Source of the DNA: JAVBOO01 sp031550435
GTDB taxonomy: Bacteria > Bacillota > Clostridia > Lachnospirales > WRAX01
DNA: 64,000 nt
NCBI GenBank assembly: GCA_031550435.1
Contig: JAVBOO010000026.1
Span: 62,001 to 126,000 of the forward strand
Reading direction: 5' to 3'
Shown: in pieces, positions 7,941-16,867 of the stretch
Layout: each line of letters begins with the position of its first letter
Position numbering within the stretch: position 1 is the first letter of the stretch
Made by a program: the position numbers and the translations under genes
The notes under the pieces: model-generated
What the model was told of the DNA's origin: nothing
Databases searched by the model: none
The model's input: the letters and a program-made list of their open reading frames with translations, nothing else

Positions 7941-8189
7941 GTGAGTATTTGGTATATTGTTATATCCTCAATTTTGTTGGCAGTGAGCCTGATTCTGGTT
8001 ACGATTATACTTATGCAGAATAAGCGTTCGGGCATATCATCAACGTTTACCGGCATGGGCGGAACGGTTCAGCAAAGCTTTTGGGAAAAAAATAAAAGTC
8101 GTTCTCGCGAGGGAATACTTGAAAAGTATACAAAAATAACCGGCGCTGTTTTCGTCGTGCTTACGCTGGTTCTTAACATCGTTAAATAG
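7941..8189 (+). CDS. secG: Preprotein translocase subunit SecG
   Basis: An 82-residue membrane protein with two transmembrane segments (about 5-25 and 60-80) joined by a glycine/serine-rich loop containing the family pattern LMQNKRSG...GMGG. It is the accessory subunit of the SecYEG channel. An upstream in-frame GTG at 7935 is too close to the GGGAGG site at 7928-7933; GTG 7941 has seven bases of spacing and is preferred. In many Firmicutes secG leads an rnr-smpB operon, but here a strong terminator follows at once, so it is monocistronic. Confidence 0.9.
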   Translation: MSIWYIVISSILLAVSLILVTIILMQNKRSGISSTFTGMGGTVQQSFWEKNKSRSREGILEKYTKITGAVFVVLTLVLNIVK

Positions 8190-8207
8190 CTTTGGCTCAA
8201 AAAATAG

Positions 8208-8248
8208 CAGGGGTGCGGCTTAGCTGCACCCCTGTAGTTTTCTTTTTG
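8208..8248 (+). terminator. Terminator of secG
   Basis: CAGGGGTGC pairs with GCACCCCTG around a 9-base loop and is followed by TAGTTTTCTTTTTG. A textbook intrinsic terminator 19 bases after the secG stop. Confidence 0.9.
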
Positions 8249-8362
8249 TTGCCGTATAATCGAATAAGTTCAGGTGTCGTGTTTCCCATGATGTCAATAT
8301 ACCGCGGAGATAATCCGCACAAAGACCGCCTTTTTTTCGGCGGTTAAAATAATAAGCTTCTG

Positions 8363-8797
8363 TTATTTCCCTTGCAAGTTTTTAGCCGGAAGCCTAGTGA
8401 AAATGTCTTTAAAGAAAAAAGCTGTCGTTTCAACAATCTTAAGTTCGTCGCATACTCGGTTCAGTATATCGCGGTCAATATCATATATGTAAGCGATGTC
8501 TTCCCTGGTATAAACAAGCGGTGACCCCAATGCATATTCTCTTCGAAAGAAATCGCAAACGGTAGCCGAGCTGTCAAGCAAAACTTTATAAATATTAAGT
8601 CTTGACAACTTCTTTATACCCCGGTTCATCATTATTTTTTCAATTTCATCGCTGCCGATGTCTAAAACTTCCGATAAGCTGTCGATACTGATCCCTGTTT
8701 TCACAGACCTTGCCAAAACATCTATCTCTCTAAGTTTTGCAGAAATCTCGTTTTCGTACGTGTCCCAAAAACTTAACTCCGCAAATTTTTCATCCAT
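8363..8797 (-). CDS. Unknown small helical protein, possibly DNA-binding
   Basis: I do not recognise this 144-residue protein. The start ATG at 8797 was chosen because GGGAG lies nine bases upstream; a TTG three codons earlier is too close. It is acidic-basic mixed and mainly helical, without a signal peptide or membrane segment. Two stretches look like helix-turn-helix units (about 40-65 with GISIDSLSEVLDIGSDEI, and about 100-125 with YTREDIAYIYDIDRDIL), so a regulator role is possible but only inferred. It is divergent from the gene at 8893, and the 95 bases between contain a symmetric TATAATTATA that could hold promoters in both directions. Confidence 0.7.
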   Translation of the reverse strand: MDEKFAELSFWDTYENEISAKLREIDVLARSVKTGISIDSLSEVLDIGSDEIEKIMMNRGIKKLSRLNIYKVLLDSSATVCDFFRREYALGSPLVYTREDIAYIYDIDRDILNRVCDELKIVETTAFFFKDIFTRLPAKNLQGK

Positions 8798-8892
8798 TTT
8801 CAGCAACTCCCTTCTCGCTATAAAGAGTATTATAATTATAGCATATATTTCGGGAAAAGCTATAAGAAAAAAATGTAAAGGTATAAAAAATT

Positions 8893-9411
8893 ATGAATAA
8901 ATTACACAAATTTTTCCGATTTAGGCAAAGTCTAATAGATCAATATGTAAAAGGCGATATGACAAAGGCCGAATACCTCAGACGAAACCTAGACGCTGTT
9001 TTGAGCCTTGATATCGACCCCTTCAAAAATATCGACACCGTGGACAAGGGCTTGTTTAATTATCAGTACTATAACGCACTTGCCAAAGACGCAAAGCTAA
9101 AAAGTTACGGAACAGATAACTTCGGAGATAAACAAGATATTTTGGACGAAACGTATTATTATTATTCGAGGAAAGATGCGGCGACGGCAAGGGTCTTGAG
9201 ACTGCTGGACTACAAAGGGGTTCGGGCATATTATATAGCCGCGAACTCAAAGTATTTAAACGGAAAGCTTTTTGAGATAATAATCGAGAGCCACGAGATG
9301 ATATTGCATTCTGCAAACGAAGCCATACTCAACAGCCTGAAAGAATACGGAGTGTTCGAGGATACCGTGAAAAAATCTCTCATAGATGGATATATAAACC
9401 AAAAATATTAG
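8893..9411 (+). CDS. Unknown 172-residue protein
   Basis: I cannot assign this cytoplasmic protein to a named family. ATG 8893 has an AAAGG about 11 bases upstream. The sequence is helical, with many tyrosines, including a YYYYS stretch near 85-90, and an N-terminal segment (FRFRQSLIDQYVKGDMTKAEYL) reminiscent of proteins that count on amphipathic helices for protein contacts. It ends 17 bases before the DUF503 gene, with which it probably forms an operon. No signal peptide, cysteine motif or nucleotide-binding motif is present. Confidence 0.75.
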   Translation: MNKLHKFFRFRQSLIDQYVKGDMTKAEYLRRNLDAVLSLDIDPFKNIDTVDKGLFNYQYYNALAKDAKLKSYGTDNFGDKQDILDETYYYYSRKDAATARVLRLLDYKGVRAYYIAANSKYLNGKLFEIIIESHEMILHSANEAILNSLKEYGVFEDTVKKSLIDGYINQKY

Positions 9412-9428
9412 GATAACCCGGAGGAAAC

Positions 9429-9716
9429 ATGTTTGTATCGGCATATAAAATCACTTTTATGATTCCGCATTCGTTTTCGCTCAAAGACAAACGTTCCGTG
9501 ATAAAAAGCATTTCTGAAAAAACAAAGGCCAAATTCGGCGTTTCGGTTGCCGAGGTCGCAGACCACGACATGTTGAACAAGGCAGTTCTCGGCTTTGCCT
9601 GTGTTTCCGGCAGCATGGGCCATGCCGAGGAAATGGCCCAAAAAATAACGGCGTATATCGAACTGTTCGATACGGCAGAAATAATCGATATTGAGAGTGA
9701 CAGCATCGCTCTTTAG
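9429..9716 (+). CDS. DUF503 / YlxP-like protein
   Basis: A 95-residue protein with CCGGAGG eight bases before ATG 9429. It matches the DUF503 family: hydrophobic first strand, the conserved PHSFSLKDKRSVIKSI segment, then KFGVSVAEV and ALGF-like strands. In Bacillus the homologue YlxP lies between infB and rbfA and is linked with ribosome maturation. Here it is in a different context, downstream of an unknown gene and upstream of tig. Function remains unproven. Confidence 0.85.
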   Translation: MFVSAYKITFMIPHSFSLKDKRSVIKSISEKTKAKFGVSVAEVADHDMLNKAVLGFACVSGSMGHAEEMAQKITAYIELFDTAEIIDIESDSIAL

Positions 9717-9831
9717 CGCAAAAACCCTGCCTTTTCCTCGGCTTTTTTATCTGCGAGGCTCATTTTGTCGAATTATTTTTGGTTTTTTCACTAATTATGC
9801 TCGTTTAAATGTGGCAATCGGTTTTTTGCTG

Positions 9832-9840
9832 TGTTATAAT
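9832..9840 (+). promoter_or_regulatory. Extended -10 promoter upstream of tig
   Basis: TGTTATAAT (extended -10; hexamer at 9835-9840) about 155 bases before the trigger factor start. The -35 region (TGGCAA at 9812-9817) is poor, as is common with an extended -10. Confidence 0.5.
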
Positions 9841-9993
9841 GTGAAGGTTGTAATTTCGCGAATATATCGCATAGCGTGATTCCGAGAAAATCGAACATTC
9901 CGCGTACTGCCGAAGGCTCGAAGCTTTTGTGCCGTCCGCGTTTTGGCCGATATCGGTGTTCACAAGAATTCACCTGTTACCCGGAGGGAAAAA

Positions 9994-11283
9994 ATGCAGT
10001 CAGTATTAGAGAATTTGGAAATCAACAAAGTTAAGCTTACATTAACGGTTTCACCCGAAAAATTCGAAGAAGGAATGAAGCACGCCTACAACAAGAATAA
10101 GGGCAAGCTCAACCTGCCCGGGTTCAGACCCGGTAAAGCTCCCAGAAAGCTTATCGAAGTACAGTACGGCAAAGAAGTATTTTATGATGACGCGATAGAT
10201 TTTGTTCTCCCGCAAGCTTATGAAGACGCCGTCGAAGAACACAATCTCGACGTTGTTTCAAGACCGGAGATCAATGTTACGGAAGCTTCGTCCGAAAAAG
10301 GCGCGGTTATCGAATGCACGGTTTATACAAGACCGGAAGCAAAAGTTATGGATTATACCGGCATAGAGTTCATCGAAACGGAAGTAACGGTTTCCGAAGA
10401 TGAAATCAACGCCGAGATCAACAAATCCAGAGAAAAGAACGCCAGAATCACGAATGTTACGAACAGAGCAGTCGAAATGAATGACAAAGTCAATATCGAT
10501 TTTGAAGGCTTTATCGACGGTGTTGCTTTTGACGGCGGGAAAGCTGCCGGCCATGACCTGCTTATCGGATCGCATTCGTTTATCGATACGTTTGAGGAAC
10601 AGCTAATCGGAAAATCAATCGGGGACGAGACGGAAATTCACATTAATTTCCCCGAAGATTACAGAGCCGAAGAACTTAAAGGCAAGCCCGCCGTGTTCAA
10701 GGTAAAAATTAACGCCATCGAATACAAAGAGCTTCCCGACTTGGACGACGATTTTGCCCAGGATGTTTCCGATTTTGATACATTCGAGGAATACAAAAAC
10801 GATATTAAGGCAAAAATCCTCCATGATAAAGAACACGCTGCCGAGCACGCAAAAGAAGACATGATTATCGGCGGACTTATCGACAGAACTATTGTCGAGC
10901 TTCCTCAGCCGATGATCGAACAGCAGGTTGACAGCATGGTTCGCGATTTTGCCGAAAGAGTAAAGCAAACCGGCCTTACCGTCGAAGCGTATTTAGGCTA
11001 TACCCAGACAACAATGGACAGTCTCAGAAAGACTTATGCCGTTCAGGCCGAGAGAAACATCAAGGCAAGACTCGCACTTGAAGCGGTTGTCAGAAATGCC
11101 GGCATTGAGGCGACCGAAGCCGAAATTGACGAAGAGCTTTCAAAAATCTCCGGCGCTTACGGGATCGAAAAAGAAAAACTCGCTTCCGTAATGTCCGAGC
11201 GCGAGAAAGAAAGCGTCGCTAAAGATGTCAGAGTTCAAAAAGCTCTCAAGCTTGTAACCGAAAACGCGGTACTCAAGAAATAG
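9994..11283 (+). CDS. tig: Trigger factor, ribosome-associated chaperone
   Basis: A 429-residue trigger factor. The frame is open further upstream, but ATG 9994 follows CCGGAGGG and gives the typical start. The ribosome-binding domain (1-110) contains the signature FRPGKAPR. An FKBP-like peptidyl-prolyl isomerase domain follows at about 150-240 (DKVNIDFEGFIDG), then the helical chaperone arms to the C-terminus. It shelters nascent chains at the ribosomal exit tunnel. The order tig-clpP-clpX is conserved in many bacteria. A GC-rich hairpin separates tig from clpP here. Confidence 0.96.
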   Translation: MQSVLENLEINKVKLTLTVSPEKFEEGMKHAYNKNKGKLNLPGFRPGKAPRKLIEVQYGKEVFYDDAIDFVLPQAYEDAVEEHNLDVVSRPEINVTEASSEKGAVIECTVYTRPEAKVMDYTGIEFIETEVTVSEDEINAEINKSREKNARITNVTNRAVEMNDKVNIDFEGFIDGVAFDGGKAAGHDLLIGSHSFIDTFEEQLIGKSIGDETEIHINFPEDYRAEELKGKPAVFKVKINAIEYKELPDLDDDFAQDVSDFDTFEEYKNDIKAKILHDKEHAAEHAKEDMIIGGLIDRTIVELPQPMIEQQVDSMVRDFAERVKQTGLTVEAYLGYTQTTMDSLRKTYAVQAERNIKARLALEAVVRNAGIEATEAEIDEELSKISGAYGIEKEKLASVMSEREKESVAKDVRVQKALKLVTENAVLKK

Positions 11284-11338
11284 TTTTTCTCGAGATGTCC
11301 TGTACCAAATCCAAAACACATAATACGATTAACCCGTC

Positions 11339-11373
11339 AAAATCCCGGCGGCTCCGCCGCCGGGATTTTGGAC
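11339..11373 (+). terminator. GC-rich hairpin between tig and clpP
   Basis: AAAATCCCGGCGGC and GCCGCCGGGATTTT form a 14-bp stem with a 3-base loop. Only a four-T tail follows and then GGACAAG, so it may be a partial terminator or a processing site that sets different levels of tig and clpPX. Confidence 0.65.
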
Positions 11374-11394
11374 AAGAAAAAAGGAGTTGAGAAT

Positions 11395-11991
11395 ATGTCA
11401 TCATTAGTTCCTTATGTTATAGAGCAGACAAGCAGGGGAGAACGGTCTTACGATATTTTTTCCAGACTGTTAAAAGACAGAATAATTTTTTTGGCGGACG
11501 AAGTTAACGACACGACCGCCAGTCTCGTAATTGCTCAGCTTTTATTTCTCGCGGCCGAATCGCCCGACAAAGACATAAGCCTCTATATAAACAGCCCGGG
11601 CGGCTCAGTCTCCGCCGGACTCGCAATCTATGACACAATGCAGTATATTCAGCCGGACGTTTCGACTATATGCGTCGGCCTTGCCGCAAGCATGGGTTCC
11701 TTCCTTCTCGCAGGCGGCAAAAAGGGAAAGCGCTTTGCTCTTCCGAACTCCGAAATACTTATACATCAGCCTTTAGGCGGAGCAAGAGGTCAGGCGAGTG
11801 ACATAAAAATAGTCGCCGACCATATAATAAACCTTCGCGCAAGACTTAACCGTATTTTGTCCGAAAACACGGGCAAACCGATTGAAATTATAAACGCGGA
11901 CACAGACAGAGACAACTATATGACAGCCGAAGAAGCTAAAGCCTACGGGCTGATTGACGAAGTCATAATAAAGCCGCAGATACAGCTATAG
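11395..11991 (+). CDS. clpP: ATP-dependent Clp protease proteolytic subunit
   Basis: A 198-residue serine protease. The start ATG 11395 has AAAGGAG upstream; an earlier TTG lies within the hairpin. The catalytic residues are present: Ser99 in GLAASMGS, His124 in ILIHQP, and an aspartate near 173 in the DTDRDNYMTA region. ClpP forms a 14-subunit barrel that degrades proteins unfolded by ClpX or ClpA/C. clpX starts 15 bases after the stop codon, so the two are co-transcribed. The short N-terminal propeptide before VPYVIEQ is normal for the family. Confidence 0.97.
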   Translation: MSSLVPYVIEQTSRGERSYDIFSRLLKDRIIFLADEVNDTTASLVIAQLLFLAAESPDKDISLYINSPGGSVSAGLAIYDTMQYIQPDVSTICVGLAASMGSFLLAGGKKGKRFALPNSEILIHQPLGGARGQASDIKIVADHIINLRARLNRILSENTGKPIEIINADTDRDNYMTAEEAKAYGLIDEVIIKPQIQL

Positions 11992-12006
11992 TTGACGGGA
12001 GTGCAT

Positions 12007-13302
12007 ATGCCTACAAAAACCAGTGATAATCAAAACGTAGTATGCTCTTTCTGCGGTAAAAAGCGCTCGCAGGTAGCATTAATGATAATAGGCCAAAGCG
12101 GCAACATCTGCGACGACTGTGTAGATGTTTGCCTCGAAATCGTTGACAGCGACGACCAGACTGCGGAAAAACGCACAAAGGGCTTTAATCTCATGCGCCC
12201 AAAAGAAATATACTCGTTCCTTGACGAATACGTAATCGGTCAGGACGACGCCAAGAAATCGCTTGCCGTCGCGGTTTATAACCATTACAAGCGAGTCAAC
12301 TCAAAACAGTTTTGCAGCAACCGCGATATAGAGCTTCAAAAAAGCAATATCCTTCTGCTGGGGCCGACCGGTGTCGGAAAGACTTATCTTGCGCAAACTC
12401 TGGCAAAAATGCTCGACGTTCCCTTCGCCATAGCCGACGCAACGTCTTTGACGGAAGCCGGCTATGTAGGTGAGGATGTCGAGAATATCCTGCTTCGCAT
12501 CATACAGGCAGCCGATTTTGACATCGAAAGAGCCGAAAAAGGCATAATCTACATCGACGAAATCGATAAGATATCCCGCCGCTCCGACAACCCGTCCATA
12601 ACAAGGGATGTATCCGGAGAAGGCGTTCAGCAGGCTCTGCTCAAGATACTTGAAGGAACCGTTGCCTCTGTTCCGCCGTTTGGCGGCAGAAAGCACCCGC
12701 ATCAGGAATTTATCCAGATAGATACCTCAAACATTCTGTTTATCTGCGGCGGAGCGTTCGACGGGCTTGAAAAGATTATCGAGCAAAGGCTCAATAAAAA
12801 AGTGATCGGCTTCGGAGCCGAGGTTATCGCGAATTACGGCGATGTCAAAACCGATATATTTAAGCAGGTACTTCCTCAAGACTTGCATAAGTACGGGCTC
12901 ATACCCGAACTCATAGGCAGATTGCCCGTTGTCGTCCCTCTTGCGAGCCTTAACGAAGACATGCTTGTAGAAATACTCAAGACACCGAAAAACGCGCTGA
13001 CAAAGCAGTATTCCTATCTTTTTGAGCTTGATAATGTTTATCTGGACTTCGAGGAAGACGCAATACGAGCTATCGCGAAAATGGCGCTCGAAAGAAACGC
13101 CGGCGCGAGAGGTCTTCGCGCTATTATAGAAGATATAATGCGTGATATAATGTTCGAAATACCGTCCGATAATACGATTGAGCGGTGCATTGTAACAAAA
13201 GATACCATAGAAAACAAAACAAGCCCCACACTCGTTCACAACGAAAACAGGGCTCAGATACTGCAAAAACGCAGAGGAAAAAAACCGAAGAGCACGGGCT
13301 AG
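12007..13302 (+). CDS. clpX: ATP-dependent Clp protease ATPase subunit ClpX
   Basis: A 431-residue AAA+ unfoldase. ATG 12007 is preferred over a TTG five codons earlier because of the GACGGGAG site. The N-terminal zinc-binding domain has Cys13, Cys16, Cys35 and Cys38. The AAA+ core has Walker A GPTGVGKT (119-126), Walker B IIYIDEIDK (180-188), and a sensor-2 GARGLRAI motif. It unfolds tagged substrates and feeds them to ClpP. All diagnostic motifs are intact and the length is normal. A terminator follows. Confidence 0.97.
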   Translation: MPTKTSDNQNVVCSFCGKKRSQVALMIIGQSGNICDDCVDVCLEIVDSDDQTAEKRTKGFNLMRPKEIYSFLDEYVIGQDDAKKSLAVAVYNHYKRVNSKQFCSNRDIELQKSNILLLGPTGVGKTYLAQTLAKMLDVPFAIADATSLTEAGYVGEDVENILLRIIQAADFDIERAEKGIIYIDEIDKISRRSDNPSITRDVSGEGVQQALLKILEGTVASVPPFGGRKHPHQEFIQIDTSNILFICGGAFDGLEKIIEQRLNKKVIGFGAEVIANYGDVKTDIFKQVLPQDLHKYGLIPELIGRLPVVVPLASLNEDMLVEILKTPKNALTKQYSYLFELDNVYLDFEEDAIRAIAKMALERNAGARGLRAIIEDIMRDIMFEIPSDNTIERCIVTKDTIENKTSPTLVHNENRAQILQKRRGKKPKSTG

Positions 13303-13367
13303 GCCGGGATTGAAAGCCGGCTTCCGGCGCTTGCTCATACAGCAAATCGGAGAACATTGTTTCGCTA

Positions 13368-13406
13368 AGCCGCACTCCGTCCCGTTTTGGATGAGTGCGG
13401 CTTTTT
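13368..13406 (+). terminator. Terminator of the tig-clpP-clpX operon
   Basis: AGCCGCACTC pairs perfectly with GAGTGCGGCT around a 15-base loop and is followed by TTTTTAAT. Confidence 0.9.
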
Positions 13407-13444
13407 AATCAGACACTTATATTATCCCTATGGAGGTACTGTCA

Positions 13445-14473
13445 ATGAAGGCACTCAAGAGAATCGGCGCGTTTGTACTTGCTATAGCCGTGCTTGTCGC
13501 GTTTCTTTTTGTGATTCCCAGAGGAAAGACGGAAAACAACAGATTTTTGATAGTAAAAGGGCAGAGGCCGCTCCTCATCGCGCACGGAGGGGGAAATAAA
13601 GAATTCCCGGACAACACGCTCGAAGCTTTCTACAATGCCTACGGCATCGACTCCGGCTGTATGCTTGAAACAGACGTCAGCATAACGAAGGACGGCGTAG
13701 TCATACTTTGCCACGACAGAACGCTTGACCGCACAACCGACGTTTCCGGCGCCATTATCGACTGGAACTTCTCCGACCTTTTGTCGCAAGAGGTAGACTT
13801 CGGCTTTATGAACAAAACAAGCGGTGACAACGGGACAAAAACCGACGGCAATCTCGTGCGCTATACAAACTTCGAGGGCAACACCGTTTCTCCTCTCGAT
13901 GTTACATATCCCGAAGGCGTATCTCCCAGACACGATTCAAAGTTCCTCGTAACAACGCTCGAGGAGCTGATAAAGATATTCCCGAACAACACCGTTAACG
14001 TCGAAATTAAACAGCAGGGCGAGACCGGTCTTAAGGCGCTTGAAGCCGTTGTTAAAATGCTTGACGAGCTTGACGGAGAGTATAATACCTTCGACCGCGT
14101 TGTGCTCGCGTCGTTCCACAAAGAAATTTACGATAAAATAAAGGATTACGCAAGCACGGACTATAAGAAACTGCAGTTTTCGCCAAACAGCGACGGTATA
14201 CTGCTGCTCTACGCAACGCACTGGATAGGCCTTGATTTCCTGTATAACGAACCCGTAACGGTTTTACAGATACCGATGAAAGAAAAAGGACTGCCGCTTG
14301 ACATGGGCTTATTTATTTCTGCGGCTCATCGTCACGGAATCGCCGTGCACTACTGGACAATAAACGATCCCGATGATATGCGCAAACTGGCCGAACGCGG
14401 AGCCGACGGAATAATGTCCGATATTCCTTCACTGCTGAAAGGCGTACTGGATGATATGTACGGTGCGCAGTAA
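13445..14473 (+). CDS. Membrane-anchored glycerophosphodiester phosphodiesterase
   Basis: A 342-residue protein starting at ATG 13445, nine bases after TGGAGG; the ATG at 13430 overlaps that ribosome site and is not used. Residues 5-26 form one N-terminal transmembrane anchor. The GDPD TIM barrel follows, with active-site residues HGGGN (47-51), Glu75 and Asp77 in ETDVS, and His90/Asp91 in LCHDRTLDRTT. An inserted loop at about 115-165 is longer than in small GDPDs. The family hydrolyses glycerophosphodiesters to glycerol-3-phosphate and an alcohol. The next gene, a PAP2 phosphatase, lies 48 bases downstream, suggesting a lipid-turnover operon. Confidence 0.9.
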   Translation: MKALKRIGAFVLAIAVLVAFLFVIPRGKTENNRFLIVKGQRPLLIAHGGGNKEFPDNTLEAFYNAYGIDSGCMLETDVSITKDGVVILCHDRTLDRTTDVSGAIIDWNFSDLLSQEVDFGFMNKTSGDNGTKTDGNLVRYTNFEGNTVSPLDVTYPEGVSPRHDSKFLVTTLEELIKIFPNNTVNVEIKQQGETGLKALEAVVKMLDELDGEYNTFDRVVLASFHKEIYDKIKDYASTDYKKLQFSPNSDGILLLYATHWIGLDFLYNEPVTVLQIPMKEKGLPLDMGLFISAAHRHGIAVHYWTINDPDDMRKLAERGADGIMSDIPSLLKGVLDDMYGAQ

Positions 14474-14521
14474 AGCCATACGGTCAATCGTATGAGAATA
14501 ATGCCACGGAGGTAGTTTGGG

Positions 14522-15058
14522 TTGGAATTTCAAATTCTTGACACGCTGCAAAACATGCACAACGGCGTACTTGACGCACTGATGATATTTTTCAGCTCGT
14601 TAGGCGATAAGGGCGTGGTTTGGATAATCGCCGCCCTCGCGCTTATAGCAACGAAAAAGTATCGCAAATACGGCATCTGCCTTGCTGTCGCGCTTTTGCT
14701 TGATCTTTTAATCGTCGATGTTACCCTCAAGCCGCTTATAGCCAGGGCCAGGCCGTTTGTCGGCAGGGACATAGATCTTATCGTACATATACCGGACAGA
14801 TTTTCGTTTCCGTCCGGCCATACCGCGTCTTCTTTTGCCGCGGCGACGGTTTTGTTGAAGGCGGACAAGCGTTTCGGTATCATTGCGATTATTTTGGCCT
14901 GTCTGATAGCTTTTTCCAGAATGTATCTCTATATGCATTTCCCGACGGATATACTCGGAGGTATATTTGTGGGTATACTGTGCGGAGCGCTTGCTCTCGT
15001 TATATGCAACTGCGGGTCAAAGCTTATAGACAAACGGTTTATAAACCACAGCAAATAA
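14522..15058 (+). CDS. PAP2-family membrane phosphatase
   Basis: A 178-residue integral membrane protein starting at TTG 14522, eight bases after GGAGG. It carries the three phosphatase motifs of the PAP2 superfamily: K70...RP (KPLIARARP), PSGH at 97-100, and SR...H...D (Ser132-Arg133, His139, Asp143). About five to six hydrophobic segments are visible. Members dephosphorylate phosphatidic acid, phosphatidylglycerol phosphate or undecaprenyl diphosphate; which of these is the substrate cannot be told from the sequence. It is likely co-transcribed with the GDPD gene. Confidence 0.9.
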   Translation: MEFQILDTLQNMHNGVLDALMIFFSSLGDKGVVWIIAALALIATKKYRKYGICLAVALLLDLLIVDVTLKPLIARARPFVGRDIDLIVHIPDRFSFPSGHTASSFAAATVLLKADKRFGIIAIILACLIAFSRMYLYMHFPTDILGGIFVGILCGALALVICNCGSKLIDKRFINHSK

Positions 15059-15072
15059 GTTAAGCTTTTATT

Positions 15073-15124
15073 AAAAAGGACTATATCGTACGATTTAAGA
15101 AATCGTTACGGCATAGTCCTTTTT
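15073..15124. terminator. Bidirectional terminator
   Basis: AAAAAGGACTAT and ATAGTCCTTTTT form a 12-bp stem with an inner CGATTT/AAATCG hairpin. A run of A on one side and T on the other suits both converging transcripts: the PAP2 gene (plus) and the PIN/TRAM gene (minus). Confidence 0.88.
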
Positions 15125-15138
15125 AGCTTATTACCGAT

Positions 15139-16188
15139 TTACTGATTGTCTTTGTATTTACCGAATACCATACGCCCGGCCGGAGTTTGAAGTACGCTTG
15201 TGACAATAATTTCTACGTTAGAGTCGATAAACTTCTTTCCGTCCTCGATTACTATCATCGTGCCGTCATTCAGATAGGCGACGCCCTGGTTATATTCCTT
15301 GCCTTCCTTTACAACAAACACCGTCATTTCCTGTCCAGGAAGAACAACCGACTTCACTGCGTTCGACAACTCGTTAATATTGAGAACCGGCACCTTGTGA
15401 AGCTCCGCAACCTTGTTCAGGTTTAAGTCGTTTGTCAGCACACAGCCGTTTATTTCCTGAGCAATTTTTAAGAGCATTATATCAACCTCCAGTGGAGGAG
15501 AACCCTGCGGAGGCGACCACTCGACTATTTCGACCAAAGTGTTTTTTACTTCTTTTATATTGTTCAGGACATCCAGACCCAGACGACCTCTGTTACGCTT
15601 AAGCGCGTCGGACGAGTCCGCAATATGACGCAGTTCTTCGAGTATAAATGTCGGTATAATAATTTTGCCTTCAATAAAACCGATTTTCATTACATCGAGT
15701 ATTCTTCCGTCAATAATCACGCTTGTATCAAGGATTTTCGGTCTTCCGCCGATGTTTGCCGACGCATCGCTCAACCCTTTTATTTCCATATTTTCAAATT
15801 TTAATATAGCCACCGAGTACCCCGCAGAGCCGCCAAATGCAAGAATAAGAGCAGAAACAGCTTCATGCATCGGAAAACTATAGCCAATACCCTTAATAAC
15901 AAAAAACGAAGCTGCAAGGCCGATTAAAGCTCCGACGGCGCCGGAAAGCACCTCGGAAGGCGGTACTGCTTTCATCTTTCGGTTCAGACTTTTAATAAAT
16001 GATTCCAAGATGCTTGCCAAAGGATATGCCAACGTAAAAAATATTACTATTGCTCCTGCAGTAATGATTGCATATGACAATAATTCATTTTCAATAAAGA
16101 ACTCGTTTAATGCTTCGTAATGTCTTAACAGCGTAGTCGCCACAATTGACAAAACATACGCCATCGCCGCCCTTAGTATCATCTTCAT
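15139..16188 (-). CDS. PIN/TRAM domain membrane protein (YacL-like)
   Basis: A 349-residue protein. The frame extends upstream into carD, but ATG 16188 after GGGGGC gives the typical start. Four transmembrane segments lie in the first about 130 residues. A PIN nuclease domain starts at KILDTSVIIDGRI (Asp154) and includes the EELRHIAD and RGRLGLDVL motifs. A C-terminal TRAM RNA-binding domain covers about 285-345. The family is a candidate membrane-tethered RNase. It follows carD by 17 bases, an arrangement common in Firmicutes, where ispD and ispF usually come next; here they are replaced by a terminator and converging genes. Confidence 0.9.
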   Translation of the reverse strand: MKMILRAAMAYVLSIVATTLLRHYEALNEFFIENELLSYAIITAGAIVIFFTLAYPLASILESFIKSLNRKMKAVPPSEVLSGAVGALIGLAASFFVIKGIGYSFPMHEAVSALILAFGGSAGYSVAILKFENMEIKGLSDASANIGGRPKILDTSVIIDGRILDVMKIGFIEGKIIIPTFILEELRHIADSSDALKRNRGRLGLDVLNNIKEVKNTLVEIVEWSPPQGSPPLEVDIMLLKIAQEINGCVLTNDLNLNKVAELHKVPVLNINELSNAVKSVVLPGQEMTVFVVKEGKEYNQGVAYLNDGTMIVIEDGKKFIDSNVEIIVTSVLQTPAGRMVFGKYKDNQ

Positions 16189-16205
16189 AGTAGCCCCCAA
16201 ATTAT

Positions 16206-16685
16206 TCAGCACAGTATGCTTTTTTCTAAAATGTCTTCCGCCTGCACCTTCTCCACAGAATGAGACAAAATGATTTCGCTCAGTATAATCTGTTTCGCTG
16301 TTGAAAGTACTTTTTTCTCGGCCGAGGACAAACTTCTCTCTCTTTCTCTCAGACGAAGGTTTCTGAACACTTCGCAAACCTCAAGCAAACTTCCTGTTTT
16401 TATTTTGGCAATATTGTCTTTGTAACGCTGGTTCCAGTTTTCCGACATCTTTACCGGCAAAAACTGAACCTGGCTGATAGTCTGTATGAGCAGTTCGCTC
16501 GGCATTACCTCCCTTATTCCCAAGTTTTCCGCGTTTTTAACGGATACGCTGATACGCAGGTTCCCTACGGGTAAGCTTAATATATAGTAAGATTGTTCCT
16601 GACCGTCTATTAATTTCTGCTCTAACCCTTCAATAATTCCGGCGCCATGAATCGGATACACTACCTTGTCGCCTTTTTGAAACAC
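16206..16685 (-). CDS. CarD/CdnL-family RNA polymerase-binding regulator
   Basis: A 159-residue protein. GTG 16685 was chosen because AGAAGGAG lies eight bases upstream and the product then begins MFQKGDKVVYPIHGAG, as in the family; a GTG three codons earlier overlaps the ribosome site. The N-terminal Tudor-like CarD domain (1-65) binds the RNA polymerase beta subunit, and the helical C-terminal part contacts promoter DNA. In related bacteria CarD stabilises open complexes, notably at rRNA promoters. It is the first gene of a two-gene unit with the PIN/TRAM protein. Confidence 0.92.
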   Translation of the reverse strand: MFQKGDKVVYPIHGAGIIEGLEQKLIDGQEQSYYILSLPVGNLRISVSVKNAENLGIREVMPSELLIQTISQVQFLPVKMSENWNQRYKDNIAKIKTGSLLEVCEVFRNLRLRERERSLSSAEKKVLSTAKQIILSEIILSHSVEKVQAEDILEKSILC

Positions 16686-16867
16686 TTCCTTCACTCCTTC
16701 TGATTTGCATTATGCCTGAGCCGGTTGTCTGTTGGAAAATATTGATATAATTATATCATGGATAATATTCGAATTCAAATAAAACCGTTATGTAGCCCGC
16801 ATATATTCTTAATACAGCAAGTTTCCGTTTTTATGCCGGAAACTTATACATTATTATAATAAAAAAT

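Noticed and set aside
15139..16377. Long form of the PIN/TRAM protein with 63 extra N-terminal residues
   Set aside because: The extension overlaps carD in another frame; ATG 16188 gives the family-typical membrane start.
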